A stretch of 64,000 nt of DNA from Candidatus Heimdallarchaeota archaeon (GTDB lineage: Archaea > Asgardarchaeota > Heimdallarchaeia > Heimdallarchaeales > Kariarchaeaceae): NCBI GenBank assembly GCA_026702845.1, contig JADCLS010000010.1:120926-184925 (forward strand), given 5' to 3'. The position numbers were made by a program, and so were the translations under genes. A model generated the notes under the pieces. It saw nothing but the letters and a program-made list of their open reading frames with translations, was not told the origin of the DNA and did no database searches. Positions 27,440 to 40,406 of the stretch are shown in pieces (position 1 is the first letter of the stretch; each line of letters starts with the position of its first letter).

Positions 27440-28030
27440 TTATCTTCTTCTTCTTCTTCTTGGAGGTTTTTTGGACTTGTAATGAATAGGTTCTTGAATC
27501 TCAGCCATATCTGGAGTTAGATCATAATAGCTTGGTTCTTCTTTTTCTTTCTCCAACAGTTCTATTAATTTATCAAATTTATCTATTCTAATGCCCCAGA
27601 AGAAGGCAGCTTGGTAGTTATAATCCTCATCATCTGCATTGGCACCTTTACGCTTACTTCCATCTGAATTGAACTTGGTTTCACTTTGAAGGATGGTAAT
27701 AAGTCCTTTTTGGGAGCATCCTTGTAGAAAATGTGCCTCCTCTAGATAAGCTATCTCAATTGTCTTGAAATCGTCAATATTGATTTCAGGATCGTATTTC
27801 TCGAATTTCTCTTTAAGTACAAGCGATAGGTCATCAAAATCTGGAAAGATATAGTTTTTGTTCATACCTAGAAATATCTCGATTACTTCCTCATCCTTGT
27901 TTCTCTCACAGTAACGTTCCAGGCGTTCGTAAAATTTTTTACGTTTGTTCAGCTTTGCGTGTTCGGCCCCAGTAAGTTTTTTTATCTTTTTGCTCAATAA
28001 GTTGTCTTCCTTGATAATGACTTTACCCAA
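27440..28030 (-). CDS. Unknown charged protein with oligo-arginine tail
   Basis: 196 residues. The N-terminus is very basic (KKIKKLTGAEHAKLNKRKKFYERLERYCERNKDE in two helices), the middle is acidic, and the C-terminus ends in KSKKPP followed by six Arg. The start is TTG 28030. The end could bind nucleic acid or lipid head groups. No known domain is seen. Expression as a protein is likely because the frame is long and has the codon bias of its neighbours. Confidence 0.6.
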   Translation of the reverse strand: MGKVIIKEDNLLSKKIKKLTGAEHAKLNKRKKFYERLERYCERNKDEEVIEIFLGMNKNYIFPDFDDLSLVLKEKFEKYDPEINIDDFKTIEIAYLEEAHFLQGCSQKGLITILQSETKFNSDGSKRKGANADDEDYNYQAAFFWGIRIDKFDKLIELLEKEKEEPSYYDLTPDMAEIQEPIHYKSKKPPRRRRRR

Positions 28031-28208
28031 TATCAGTATAAAAGGAATATTGTATAGGCGTCTAAAAATAGCGAATATAGATAAGGTGCATAAATACTAT
28101 GTTTTTATTTTGCGTATAGTGTCAGCTAACTGACAATATTGGTTTAATAATTATCATTAACAATATTGTCTCAATATTCTTTTAAATTGTATTCATCCCA
28201 TTGAATTT

Positions 28209-28760
28209 ATGATTAGAAAAGCAACATCTATTTGTGTAATTTTCTTACTTCTACCATATCTATCCAATTCAGCTATGTTCATTCAAACAAATTTTTACTC
28301 TATTATACAATTTCAACAAATTGATACATTATGCGTAATTAAAGAAGGTTCATCAGATCCATTTATTATTAGATCTTCTGATGATACACGACTATCTCTG
28401 TTAGAATCCTTGACAAACACTGATCTCTGCCATAATTTCGAGAATTTTGATTTCACCTCAAAAGCTATACTTGTTGTTCAATTAAGCCAATATGAGGAAT
28501 TTTATTCTTTACGTAATAGAGGAGATACAATACATTATTTTTCGATGGTAACTCAGAATGTAATTTTTGTTGATTATTTAGGTCTATGGTATAGAAATAC
28601 ATTAATCTTTGAAGTATCACTAGAATTCACAAGTATTGAGGAACATATTTTTCAGAGGCCTAATCCTATCGAATGGACTATGTTCATTTCAATAATCTGG
28701 CTAGTATCACTTGTATTTGTGATCAGGCGAAGGAAAGCATCTATGAGATCTATAAGATAG
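28209..28760 (+). CDS. Signal-anchored external protein, unknown
   Basis: 183 residues: signal peptide (1-22), an external domain of about 130 residues with two Cys (Cys42 and Cys74) that could pair, and a C-terminal membrane helix (about 155-172) followed by a basic tail (RRRKASMRSIR). The layout is like the two ectodomain paralogues at 14168-15766, but no shared sequence is visible. ATG 28209 follows a TTTTAAATT element about 25-30 nt before it. Confidence 0.65.
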   Translation: MIRKATSICVIFLLLPYLSNSAMFIQTNFYSIIQFQQIDTLCVIKEGSSDPFIIRSSDDTRLSLLESLTNTDLCHNFENFDFTSKAILVVQLSQYEEFYSLRNRGDTIHYFSMVTQNVIFVDYLGLWYRNTLIFEVSLEFTSIEEHIFQRPNPIEWTMFISIIWLVSLVFVIRRRKASMRSIR

Positions 28761-28801
28761 TTTTTCAATAATTGATATTATTCTTCTTGAAGTAAGTATA
28801 C

Positions 28802-29152
28802 TTAATTTGCCTTCTGGATCTCTGCTAGAAGAGATTTCAATCCATCAATAATATCCCTTTCATCCTCAGAGATCCTCTCATCCTCCAAAGCCTTATTATT
28901 GAGGTCATCCAATAATTCTTTCTCATATTGTTTTAAGGCTAAATACTCCTCATTAGATATTTCTTTGTCCTTTACTATATTCTCAACTAAATCCTTGTAT
29001 GATTCCATTTTTTGATCAATTTGATCAAGAAGCACTTTCTCTTCTTTTGATATTTTTTCATCCATCAAGGCCAAAACATGCAATGATTTCTTTATTTCTG
29101 AGATTTTTTCTATACTTTGTTGTAGGATTTCCAATTTCTTATTAAAAATCAT
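28802..29152 (-). CDS. Small protein with three acidic ISxxE repeats
   Basis: 116 residues, all helical. Three copies of a motif D-(E/K)-(K/E/R)-I-S-x-E-(E/D) lie about 30 residues apart (Ile34, Ile65, Ile94): MDEKISKEEKVLLDQI, KDKEISNEEYLALKQY, EDERISEDERDIIDGL. The spacing and acidic loops resemble TerB-like or EF-hand-like helical pairs and might bind divalent metal. No Cys, no membrane segment. Function unknown. Confidence 0.65.
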   Translation of the reverse strand: MIFNKKLEILQQSIEKISEIKKSLHVLALMDEKISKEEKVLLDQIDQKMESYKDLVENIVKDKEISNEEYLALKQYEKELLDDLNNKALEDERISEDERDIIDGLKSLLAEIQKAN

Positions 29153-29312
29153 GAATACAAGATAGAGGAATATTATCTTAAGGATTATCTGATTAGGACA
29201 GATAAATGTATTATTCTGGTAAGTCTTACAAAAGCTAATGTATGTGTAATTTTCATAAGATCAAACCATTTAATGAAGCATAGTTTATTTATTATTTATT
29301 CATATCATCATT

Positions 29313-30830
29313 ATGGTCAAATTTACTGGAGAAATGCTTGCGTTTCCTTCTATCAGTAATTTGAACCAGATCCTGATAAAATTGTATAAAGAGACAGATA
29401 AAATAAAAATAAAGAAAATATTAGAAACATTGAATGCAGCTGTCAATACATATTGTTACGATGAAAGTATTGGTTCAGAGCTCAAGATCTCCACAACCAT
29501 GAAATTAACAGAAATTTTAATGGAATTATCTAATAAATTGAAGGATGTTTGGATTTATCAACAGTTGTATATCCTACGAAATTACCTAATTCAAGATCTA
29601 TCCTATATTCCTGTATTAAGAGATACAATGGGAAGAGCTCTGATTACTGCAAATATCTTATCACAAATTCTTGCTTTTGATGATTCTATTGTAATTAAAG
29701 AGTTCATAATAGATCAACATGATCCAACATATCACTCTACAATATCGATCAATTACAACACATTACTGACTTCAATTGGTGCTTTTGAGGTGGCTTTTTA
29801 TGTTCTAGATCGGTTTCATCAGACCACAGTGAATAAATGGATAAATAAGATAATGCACTTCCAGGAATTATTGCAACAAATGATTAGATCAATTGACTTT
29901 AATTTGTTCTTGAGTAATTATCCTAAGGATCGTAAAGAACATCGTTATAAGAGCTTAGAAAGATATGTTCATGGATATATAAAGGCAAACATTATTGTAC
30001 GACGATTATTTTACTTATTCGGACCTTCATATTTTGAGCAAAGTAGCTATCCTGCTCTAAGTAATCATGTTATTACTTCAAAGGATGACTTGAAATATAT
30101 TAAGGAGAAAGTGGATGCTATTCAAGAAGAGAATTCTCCATTATTCAAAGACTTTGCAACATCAATCTCAGCAGTACTGCATGATATGGAGCTCTATATT
30201 CAACAAACTGAATATTATCTTAACTTTCAAAACACGAGAATATTACTTCCTGAGATGATAGAGGTTACGGAGAGCATACTTTCCAATCTCATTGGAAAGG
30301 GTACAGAGGATCTGCTCCAATCTTATGATGCAGATATGGTGTTTGAACAGATTGAAATTCTACTCGGAATTACCATTATGGAAGCTGAAAAGAATGATGA
30401 CATTAGAATTTTTAAGAAATTTCTACACAGATTAGAAGAGTTAACTCAAGTATCTATACAGGATAATCCCTCATACCACATTATTTTATTTCTGGCCAAA
30501 TTTCGGATGTTCAGACATTTTAATTTGAATGATTTTGAACCCAGCAAGGAATTGACAAAAATATTAAATTCAAAAAGTATACAGATTCGTGATAGATTTG
30601 CCTTGGAAATGCTACAATCGGTACTTAACAATGAGTCATTGAATATTATCTCAGATGGAAAATATAATGAATACTCACTACAGCACTTATTGGTTCATTA
30701 TAATCAGTTTTTGACAAAAACTTCAGTCGATAAGAAATGCTACTTCAATTTCATTGATCTTAGATCATGGGTTGTTGAGCTTGATAATTACATTCCTCTA
30801 AATTGCAATTTTTTTATGTTAGATAATTAA
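29313..30830 (+). CDS. Unknown 505-residue helical protein
   Basis: A cytosolic, almost wholly helical protein. No recognised domain; repeated helix pairs (for example MKLTEILMELSNKLKDVWIYQQL) suggest an alpha-solenoid. ATG 29313 is preceded by an AT-rich region (TTTATTTATTATTTATTC). The gene ends six bases before the convergent hemerythrin gene. It could be a scaffold like the TPR protein nearby. Confidence 0.6.
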   Translation: MVKFTGEMLAFPSISNLNQILIKLYKETDKIKIKKILETLNAAVNTYCYDESIGSELKISTTMKLTEILMELSNKLKDVWIYQQLYILRNYLIQDLSYIPVLRDTMGRALITANILSQILAFDDSIVIKEFIIDQHDPTYHSTISINYNTLLTSIGAFEVAFYVLDRFHQTTVNKWINKIMHFQELLQQMIRSIDFNLFLSNYPKDRKEHRYKSLERYVHGYIKANIIVRRLFYLFGPSYFEQSSYPALSNHVITSKDDLKYIKEKVDAIQEENSPLFKDFATSISAVLHDMELYIQQTEYYLNFQNTRILLPEMIEVTESILSNLIGKGTEDLLQSYDADMVFEQIEILLGITIMEAEKNDDIRIFKKFLHRLEELTQVSIQDNPSYHIILFLAKFRMFRHFNLNDFEPSKELTKILNSKSIQIRDRFALEMLQSVLNNESLNIISDGKYNEYSLQHLLVHYNQFLTKTSVDKKCYFNFIDLRSWVVELDNYIPLNCNFFMLDN

Positions 30831-30835
30831 CTATA

Positions 30836-31237
30836 CTACATCTTTGTCTTCAAGAATTTTGCTAATTGCTGGTCAATCCCCATAATGTGGTCGATTAACC
30901 ATTTCATCGTTCTACTATTCAATTTAACAAGAAGATCTGCTCCTCCTCCTGAAAATACATAATCTTTAATCAGTTCAGTTACTTCATCTTCAAATTGTCT
31001 GTGAAGTGTTTTATGATGATCTATCTGTGGATAATTATACTTCTCCATAATTGCCTCCTCATCCCGAAAGTGTTTCTCAGTGTACTCAGCAAGATAGTCA
31101 AGCATCTTCTCAATCTCGTCTTTTCCAGTGCCTTCCTTTGTTTTTTTCATTAAATCATTAAGCGTATCAACAAGGCCTTTGTGTTGCGCATCTATATTCT
31201 CTATACCTGTTTCAAGTCGTGATGACCATTCAACCAT
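30836..31237 (-). CDS. Bacteriohemerythrin
   Basis: 133 residues, the usual single-domain length. All diiron ligands are present: His19 (DAQHKGL), His56 and Glu60 (KHFRDEE), His75 and His79 (DHHKTLH), His117 and Asp122 (DHIMGID). It binds O2 at a diiron site in the cytosol, for storage, delivery or sensing. This suggests that the organism meets oxygen at least at times. Monocistronic and convergent with the 505-residue gene. Confidence 0.92.
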   Translation of the reverse strand: MVEWSSRLETGIENIDAQHKGLVDTLNDLMKKTKEGTGKDEIEKMLDYLAEYTEKHFRDEEAIMEKYNYPQIDHHKTLHRQFEDEVTELIKDYVFSGGGADLLVKLNSRTMKWLIDHIMGIDQQLAKFLKTKM

Positions 31238-31328
31238 AAGAAGGGTATCATAATGAATTATTTAATTGTATATCAGAAGGTTTGAATCATTTATCAGAAA
31301 TGATTGCTTTCTCTACCGATTACCACAA

Positions 31329-32396
31329 TCATTTCTGTACGGTGAAATACAGTTTAGTTTTGATAATTTCCTCTATCTCATCTAGTAGATTTCTAGGTAA
31401 GATATTGATATGCTCTGGATCAATTTTGTGTTCTATCTGTGTGAGAATCTCTCGAATAATTACTCGTATGGGATTTACAGCTTTGATTCCAACATAGTAT
31501 ACAATTAAGTTTTCTGAGTGCTCGAACATGATTTTTAAATCAGCATATCCAAATTCCTCAGGTATATTTTCCTGGCCTGTCATCTCTCCTAGCATCGCAA
31601 GTATGCCACTCATTCCACTAGCAAATAGGAATGATTCATCATCCTCCTTACTCTCCCTGAAATTCTTCTGGATGATTGGTACTCCGGATCTCCTATCTGA
31701 GATCATAATGAACTCTCCTCCAATATCCTTGGGAAGTATAACGTTAGGGTCTATTAGTACAGCCAGAGCAATTAGCATATATCCAAGTGCTGTGATTATC
31801 AGATAGTAAAACGTAACAGATGAGTACTGACGTTCCACGATCACTGCCAAAATCGAACTTACTTCAACTGTCCATCCTAGTAACATCGTATAGTCTGCCT
31901 TATTTGCCTTGTAACCTTTCATTCGTTGATTGGAGTACATCATGATCTCAATATTTATCCAGGCCAGAGGTAAGATCATGATTATTATGGCATTTTCAGG
32001 ACGGTACAACAATTCCCAGTTACTGCCATTCCAATGGGTATAGACTGCATTAACAACAATTCCAAGGCCAAAGAATGCCAGTGCGATCATAATTTTCTCT
32101 CTGGTGACATAATTAGATCCTGTCAGGCTTTTTAAGGCAAGATAAATGGTCAAAGATCCCAAAATTAAAACAATCATAACGAATTTGGATAATGGAGTGG
32201 TGAAAGACTCAGGAACAGTATTTCCGAAGATGTAAATGATACTGATAGCTAAAGGCTGAAGGCTCAGAAGGAAGAATCCAAGGGCAATATGTAATATCTC
32301 TCGGTATTGTTTCTTAGAATAGGAACGTAGAGTAGTTACCAATGCACTTAATGACATAAATAAGGCGATGAGTGGTGGTAAAGCTAGGATATTCAC
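31329..32396 (-). CDS. Seven-helix membrane protein with cytosolic longin/roadblock-like domain
   Basis: 355 residues. Residues 1-215 hold about seven membrane helices; residues 226-355 are a soluble alpha/beta domain (FIMISDRRSGVPIIQKNF, FASGMSGILAMLGEMTGQ, NLIVYYVGIKAVNPIRVIIREI). The soluble part has the same pattern as the end of the TPR protein at 24580 and the tail of the gene at 48645. It is likely a membrane sensor or platform that recruits a GTPase or partner longin protein; this is inferred. The start is GTG 32396. Confidence 0.7.
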   Translation of the reverse strand: MNILALPPLIALFMSLSALVTTLRSYSKKQYREILHIALGFFLLSLQPLAISIIYIFGNTVPESFTTPLSKFVMIVLILGSLTIYLALKSLTGSNYVTREKIMIALAFFGLGIVVNAVYTHWNGSNWELLYRPENAIIIMILPLAWINIEIMMYSNQRMKGYKANKADYTMLLGWTVEVSSILAVIVERQYSSVTFYYLIITALGYMLIALAVLIDPNVILPKDIGGEFIMISDRRSGVPIIQKNFRESKEDDESFLFASGMSGILAMLGEMTGQENIPEEFGYADLKIMFEHSENLIVYYVGIKAVNPIRVIIREILTQIEHKIDPEHINILPRNLLDEIEEIIKTKLYFTVQK

Positions 32397-32579
32397 AGCA
32401 AATTTGTGAAATCAATTGCATAAAAGGATATCGTGATTATTAAGTCTACAAAGCGTATAAGTATTGAATTTTTTATCTCGATTAATATTATCATCTCAAA
32501 TCAAAATATTTCCATGTTAAGTACAATTGCATTGATGTGAATCCTAATAATTTATATTTTACAGCGATAAGAAGCAATT

Positions 32580-33443
32580 GTGAGCATTTTCGGGGTATAC
32601 TGGCCAATATTTTTACTTCTCCTTCTAATATCACTGTTTATTATCTATATATTCGGTATTATCGCCTTTTCGTTTTATTTTGCCAGGAAGCCAAGAAGCA
32701 TCTACCCTGCAGTTCCTGAATTCGGGATTGTAGAGGATCTGAGAATTAAATCAATGGGAAAGGAGATTGAGTTATGGGTGGTGAGACAGCAACAACCTAC
32801 AGAGAACACAGTGATTGTAACTCATGCATGGGGTAGAGATAGGGGAAGATATGTCTGTAGAGCTGAAAAATGGTTCAATATGGGTTTTAATACTATTATT
32901 TTATCAGCTAGAGATCATGGAAAATCAGATAAAATGTTTACTGGTATGAACCTATTACGGTTCAAAGAAGATGTTGAAGCCACCGTAAATTGGTGGAACA
33001 AACCAGTTTTTCTACATGGTCATTCAGCTGGTGGTGGTGCATCGATCCTAGTAGGTGCAGAACATCCACTTATTAGAGCTGTTGTGGCTGAGAGCCCACC
33101 TAGAGTGATGACCTCTGGTCTCAATGAATTTTTCAAACCATTTTCCCGTGCAATGACGAAATTCATGTATTTTGGAACAAAATTAGTATTCAGACTATTA
33201 TTCATCAGATACAAAGATTATGAGATTAATCCTATTATGAAGGCTGCAAGAAGCAAGACTCCTATGATGATGATATATGCACTTGATGATGAGATCTTTA
33301 ATGATGTGCCTCGTATGGTAAAGGAATGGGAAGCATTACCTAATGTTGAAGTAGCTGTATTTGATCATGGAAAGCATAGTACAATTAGCAAACAACCAAA
33401 TTATAATGATATACTTGAAAAATTTGTTAAGAAACATCTCTAA
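32580..33443 (+). CDS. Membrane-anchored alpha/beta hydrolase
   Basis: 287 residues: one N-terminal membrane helix (8-34), then a hydrolase fold with nucleophile Ser149 (HGHSAGGGAS), acid Asp236 or Asp237 (IYALDDEIFND) and His266 (DHGKHS). The oxyanion region HAWGRDRGRY replaces the usual HG motif. Likely an esterase, lipase or peptidase facing the cytosol. The start is GTG 32580. Substrate unknown. Confidence 0.8.
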   Translation: MSIFGVYWPIFLLLLLISLFIIYIFGIIAFSFYFARKPRSIYPAVPEFGIVEDLRIKSMGKEIELWVVRQQQPTENTVIVTHAWGRDRGRYVCRAEKWFNMGFNTIILSARDHGKSDKMFTGMNLLRFKEDVEATVNWWNKPVFLHGHSAGGGASILVGAEHPLIRAVVAESPPRVMTSGLNEFFKPFSRAMTKFMYFGTKLVFRLLFIRYKDYEINPIMKAARSKTPMMMIYALDDEIFNDVPRMVKEWEALPNVEVAVFDHGKHSTISKQPNYNDILEKFVKKHL

Positions 33444-33540
33444 ATTCTAAGATTTTATAGGTAAAAAAAACAGAAGAGAATTTTATTTGATCAGATGTAT
33501 CTATGCGACAATTATTTAATTTCAATATATTATCAAAATC

Positions 33541-33918
33541 ATGGATGAATCTGATCGCAAATACATCAAAAGAATGATCGCAAAATATGGTTACTCTCAA
33601 TTAGTACAGCAAATAGAAATAATTGAGGATGAAATGGCAAAAGATGTAGATACTATGTTTAAATTCAATATATTTGATTACCAAGGCCAAGATTATGTAT
33701 TTCTTGATAACATAGTTCTCTTTCTAAGTAAATTGGAACCTTTCATTTTCAATCTGGATGTTAATGAACTTGAGATCCGTACAACACAACTTAATGATGA
33801 GAATTTTGTCTCTTTGGAACAGCTGCTCAGTTTAATTAGAAGCTTGGATCCCAATGTAGAGGCTTTTAATTTGATCGAAATTGCAGATTACATAGAGGAT
33901 CAGAGTAAAAACAGATAA
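33541..33918 (+). CDS. Unknown acidic 125-residue protein
   Basis: ATG 33541. An acidic, helical, cytosolic protein (MDESDRKYIKRMIAKYGYSQL at the start; NLIEIADYIEDQ near the end). No recognised domain. It lies 98 nt after the hydrolase and is convergent with the beta-galactosidase gene. Confidence 0.55.
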   Translation: MDESDRKYIKRMIAKYGYSQLVQQIEIIEDEMAKDVDTMFKFNIFDYQGQDYVFLDNIVLFLSKLEPFIFNLDVNELEIRTTQLNDENFVSLEQLLSLIRSLDPNVEAFNLIEIADYIEDQSKNR

Positions 33919-33977
33919 TTCAACTTAAAAGATAAATAAATTAGATTCCAAGAAAGCATAAAATTAGTACAGTGAAA

Positions 33978-37040
<3,063 letters not shown>

Positions 37041-37183
37041 CTATACAGGATTATTAATGATTTGTTGCTAGAGCCGAATTTATTATTGAAATTGCAGTGA
37101 TTTTTTCGAAATTTTTGGAAAATAATCTTAATTATTATACTTTGACACACAACAATTATGAATTCAAGATATTTCGATAATTC

Positions 37184-38965
37184 ATGCCAAAATTCATCGA
37201 ATTTAAATCGAAAAATACATTGGTTCTTTCAGGAATGATTTTACTAGTTTTCCTCTGTCTACTAGGTGCATCATTTGTCCAAAGTGATTATGGAAATATA
37301 TCTGTGGATTATATCAATATAGTCAACGAAGATGGACTTGAAATATCAGGAAAATTATATCGTCATGATACAGCTACTGAAACCTCTCCAGCTGCTGCAG
37401 TGATCACCCTACATGGGTTGAATAATGATAAGGATACAGAGGGTCCAGTATCACTAGAACTTGCCAAACGAGGCTTTGTTGTACTGGCACTGGATGAGGT
37501 AAATCATGGAAATTCAGATCCTGGATCAGACTCCAGCCTAGGAGGAAATGCTACTTATCGATACTTGCAAAGTCTTACTTTTGTCAATCCTCTGAAAATT
37601 GGTCTAGTTGGTCACTCTATGGGACAATCCTCTGCATCCGCCATAGCAAAGGAATTTCCCTCACATTTGGCTGTAGTCAATCAGGCATTTGGACCTGTAA
37701 ATCTGACCCTAAATGATCATCTCAATAATGTATTGCAATTGGTTCCAAGGTATGAGGAGTCATCCAATCTTCCAAGAGATGAATGGATTGCACAAGGAAC
37801 CTCAATGATTGAGTACAATCTCGATCAGATTTCAGAAACTATGGTGGGAACTGGATATGATACAACGTATGGAAGTTTTGCCCTTGGTACAGCACAACGA
37901 TATGTTGAACTAGACAGCACTCATCCTGGTGGAACATGGGATGGTGAAGGAATCAAGGAAACAGTGGCTTGGATGCTGCAAGCATTGAATGGTGAGCAAG
38001 AAACAGCAGCCTTAGATCATGCCACACCCTCCACATACATGATTAAGGAGATACTCACCCTTACAGCCCTCATCCTATTACTCTTCTCATCCATACCTCT
38101 GGTGAAATTATTACTGGATAAGGAGTATTTCAGTGGTATAACTCAGGAAGTTCCAGAAGAGGTTTATGTAACCGGAAAGGATTGGTGGAAGCTAGCCACA
38201 GTTAATGCTTGGATAGGTGCAATCACTTTCTTATTTGTTCCAATACTAGGGGCAGCTCCAGGATTACTAGGGCTGAACATTCCAATTCTACGATTAGGCT
38301 TGGGAAATGGTTTCCTGCTATGGTTTGTCGTTAATGCGTTTATAGCTAAGAAATTATTTAACAGATTTAAGGTAAATAGCGGAAAATCACTAGCTGAACT
38401 AGGTGGTGTCGATTCTGATGATGAGACAGTTGTTTTCAGAAGTACGATACTTGCTATCGTGGTGGTGTGTGTATTCTACCTTATAGCAATAATCGCTCAG
38501 GTATATATGCATATTGAAATCAGATTTATGTGGTCTTTTTTCAGAGTGTTATCACCAATTAGATTTTTACAGTTCATCATTTATTCTTTCCCAATTTATT
38601 ACTTCTTCAAGTATAATGCTGGTTTCTTCCTGTATGGATCTGCCCGAATGCCTGTACAAGACACTGAATTGAAAACTCAACTCCATTGGATGCTAAAAAT
38701 GTTGTATTCTATGTTATCAGGATTTATAGTTGTTTACATCCTTGAGTACTTCCCTATGTTTTTATTCGGAACAAAGCCTCTATTGGGTGAGTTTGCCTTA
38801 TTCTTTTGGTTACTAGGTATCTTCTTGATGTCCATTATTCCTGAATTCTTTGTCCTTTACATTATTTTGAATGTTCTCTACCGTATGACCGGAAGGATAT
38901 ATGTTGGGTCAGCTTTTGCCACTCTGGTGGTTACTTGGGTACTTGCCACTGGAGTCATGATTTAA
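37184..38965 (+). CDS. Alpha/beta hydrolase fused to multi-helix membrane domain
   Basis: 593 residues: membrane anchor (14-33), a probably extracytosolic hydrolase domain with LHGLNNDKD, nucleophile Ser145 (VGHSMGQSS) and LDEVNHGNS, then from about 285 a C-terminal domain of eight or so membrane helices. Hydrolases with a large polytopic tail are found in bacteria and archaea, but their substrates are unknown; lipids are likely. The catalytic His is probably in AALDHATPS. ATG 37184 starts just before the anchor. Confidence 0.75.
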   Translation: MPKFIEFKSKNTLVLSGMILLVFLCLLGASFVQSDYGNISVDYINIVNEDGLEISGKLYRHDTATETSPAAAVITLHGLNNDKDTEGPVSLELAKRGFVVLALDEVNHGNSDPGSDSSLGGNATYRYLQSLTFVNPLKIGLVGHSMGQSSASAIAKEFPSHLAVVNQAFGPVNLTLNDHLNNVLQLVPRYEESSNLPRDEWIAQGTSMIEYNLDQISETMVGTGYDTTYGSFALGTAQRYVELDSTHPGGTWDGEGIKETVAWMLQALNGEQETAALDHATPSTYMIKEILTLTALILLLFSSIPLVKLLLDKEYFSGITQEVPEEVYVTGKDWWKLATVNAWIGAITFLFVPILGAAPGLLGLNIPILRLGLGNGFLLWFVVNAFIAKKLFNRFKVNSGKSLAELGGVDSDDETVVFRSTILAIVVVCVFYLIAIIAQVYMHIEIRFMWSFFRVLSPIRFLQFIIYSFPIYYFFKYNAGFFLYGSARMPVQDTELKTQLHWMLKMLYSMLSGFIVVYILEYFPMFLFGTKPLLGEFALFFWLLGIFLMSIIPEFFVLYIILNVLYRMTGRIYVGSAFATLVVTWVLATGVMI

Positions 38966-39360
38966 TCACGAAATATCTAAAGGATTAATTTGTTTATCAG
39001 AATGATAAAGGCCATAATATCTGTAATAATCACAAGTATCTAGTAGATGATTTGTAGAAGATTAAATACCTAAATATTAATTACTGAGACCTCTACCAAG
39101 TTACTAATGAACCCATTTAAATACATACAAATAGGATGAGTATGAGAGACAAGGAAGGAGACTTCCACCAGATCTTATTTGGCTATACTACCCCCTAGAA
39201 AAAACAAATATATTTTTTGAGATGTAATAGAAATGAAATCATCTTGATGTTTACTGCGGAAAGGTGTGTGATTATGATGAGAAATCGTATTCCATATATC
39301 ACGCTTTGATGATACCACTCAGGATGCTCCTTGTATAATGAAAACAAGTTTCTGATCAAA
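38966..39360. other. 395-nt gap without a gene
   Basis: AT-rich. Only a 20-codon frame beginning at an ATG near 39137 is present, and I see no support for it. No TATA box with a gene behind it and no clear hairpin. It separates a plus-strand gene end from a minus-strand gene end, so it can hold two 3' untranslated regions. Confidence 0.5.
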
Positions 39361-39867
39361 TTAAAACCATCTTCTTACTGATTTTTTGTATTCAAGATAT
39401 AGATCTCCAAACTCCTCTTCCAAGTTACTCTCTTCCCATCTAATGAATGAATACCTAAACAAAATAAAGACTGGTAAAACAAGGAATAGGAAAAGTGAGT
39501 ACTGAGTAAATAATCCAAAGCCGACTAGCCCAATTAATACTCCAAGATATATCGGATTTCGTGTATGCGCATAAATTCCTGTAACTGCCAATGATTCTGG
39601 TATATGAAATGGTTCCCGATTCTCCAAAGATACTTTTGATTTAGCAAGTAATTGATAGTTCCCTGAAATAATCAATATCGCCGCTGGTATACATATGATC
39701 AAACCCATAATTACCGTATATGATGGATAATTTAGATTTACTGGATTAAGAGGATTAAATCCTGAAGTAGCGAGAATGATGCGGATCATCCAAGCTAGAA
39801 TGTAGGCAATAATTGTGCTTATGAGTAGTAAAATCACAGTATTCTTGAGGATAGAATACCAATTCAT
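39361..39867 (-). CDS. ICMT/PEMT-like membrane methyltransferase
   Basis: 168 residues with four membrane helices. The C-terminal region GIYAHTRNPIYLG ... RWEESNLEEEFGDLYLEYKKSVRRWF is the signature of isoprenylcysteine carboxyl methyltransferase and phospholipid methyltransferase families (S-adenosylmethionine binding at the RNPxY and EExxLxxxFGxxYxxY motifs). The real substrate in archaea is unknown; lipid or prenylated targets are likely. ATG 39867. Confidence 0.85.
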   Translation of the reverse strand: MNWYSILKNTVILLLISTIIAYILAWMIRIILATSGFNPLNPVNLNYPSYTVIMGLIICIPAAILIISGNYQLLAKSKVSLENREPFHIPESLAVTGIYAHTRNPIYLGVLIGLVGFGLFTQYSLFLFLVLPVFILFRYSFIRWEESNLEEEFGDLYLEYKKSVRRWF

Positions 39868-39924
39868 AAGGACAAGTTTCCTATATAATTATAAGGGTTA
39901 CTGAGAACCTTACATAAAAATATA

Positions 39925-40362
39925 TTATATCTTATATCCCATCGCTTCCTGAAGCTTGTGATTGGACTTCACAAACTTACCTGTTCCCTTCCCAATTAGC
40001 TTGTCATCTTCATTATATAACTCAGATATAACTTTGTATTCTCCACTTTCAACACTCAACAACTTAGCCTTAGCAATAATTTTTCCTACTGATATTGGTC
40101 GGATAAATTCAATAAAAAAGTTCTTTGTCAATAAAAACACTTCCTCCACAACAGAATTGGCAGCAAAAAAGGCAGCATCATCTAGAACTTTGAAGTATAC
40201 TGAGCCATGAACTGCATTTCCAGCATGATAATATTTTGGATCTAATTTTAATTCCAACATTGCTTCTTCCTTGAAAATTAATATCTTTGCATTATAAAAT
40301 TGGTTTAAAGGATGTGAATGATACATATTCTCTAGTTTTCTATAGTGAATATCATTATTCAT
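39925..40362 (-). CDS. Hotdog-fold thioesterase
   Basis: 145 residues. GNAVHGSVYFKVLDDAAFFAAN is the catalytic helix region (His-Gly and Asp-Asp) of acyl-CoA thioesterases of the PaaI type, followed by TKNFFIEFIRPISVGKIIAKAKL. It is a second such enzyme in the window (see 3215) but is only distantly similar. ATG 40362. It lies between the methyltransferase and ValS on the same strand. Confidence 0.82.
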   Translation of the reverse strand: MNNDIHYRKLENMYHSHPLNQFYNAKILIFKEEAMLELKLDPKYYHAGNAVHGSVYFKVLDDAAFFAANSVVEEVFLLTKNFFIEFIRPISVGKIIAKAKLLSVESGEYKVISELYNEDDKLIGKGTGKFVKSNHKLQEAMGYKI

Positions 40363-40406
40363 AAGTGAATGAAATCATTCACAATTTTATGGCTATGTAC
40401 GCTTTT

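Noticed and set aside
39137..39199. 20-codon frame in the gap after the hydrolase
   Set aside because: No TATA box at the right distance, no ribosome site that fits, and no notable product.
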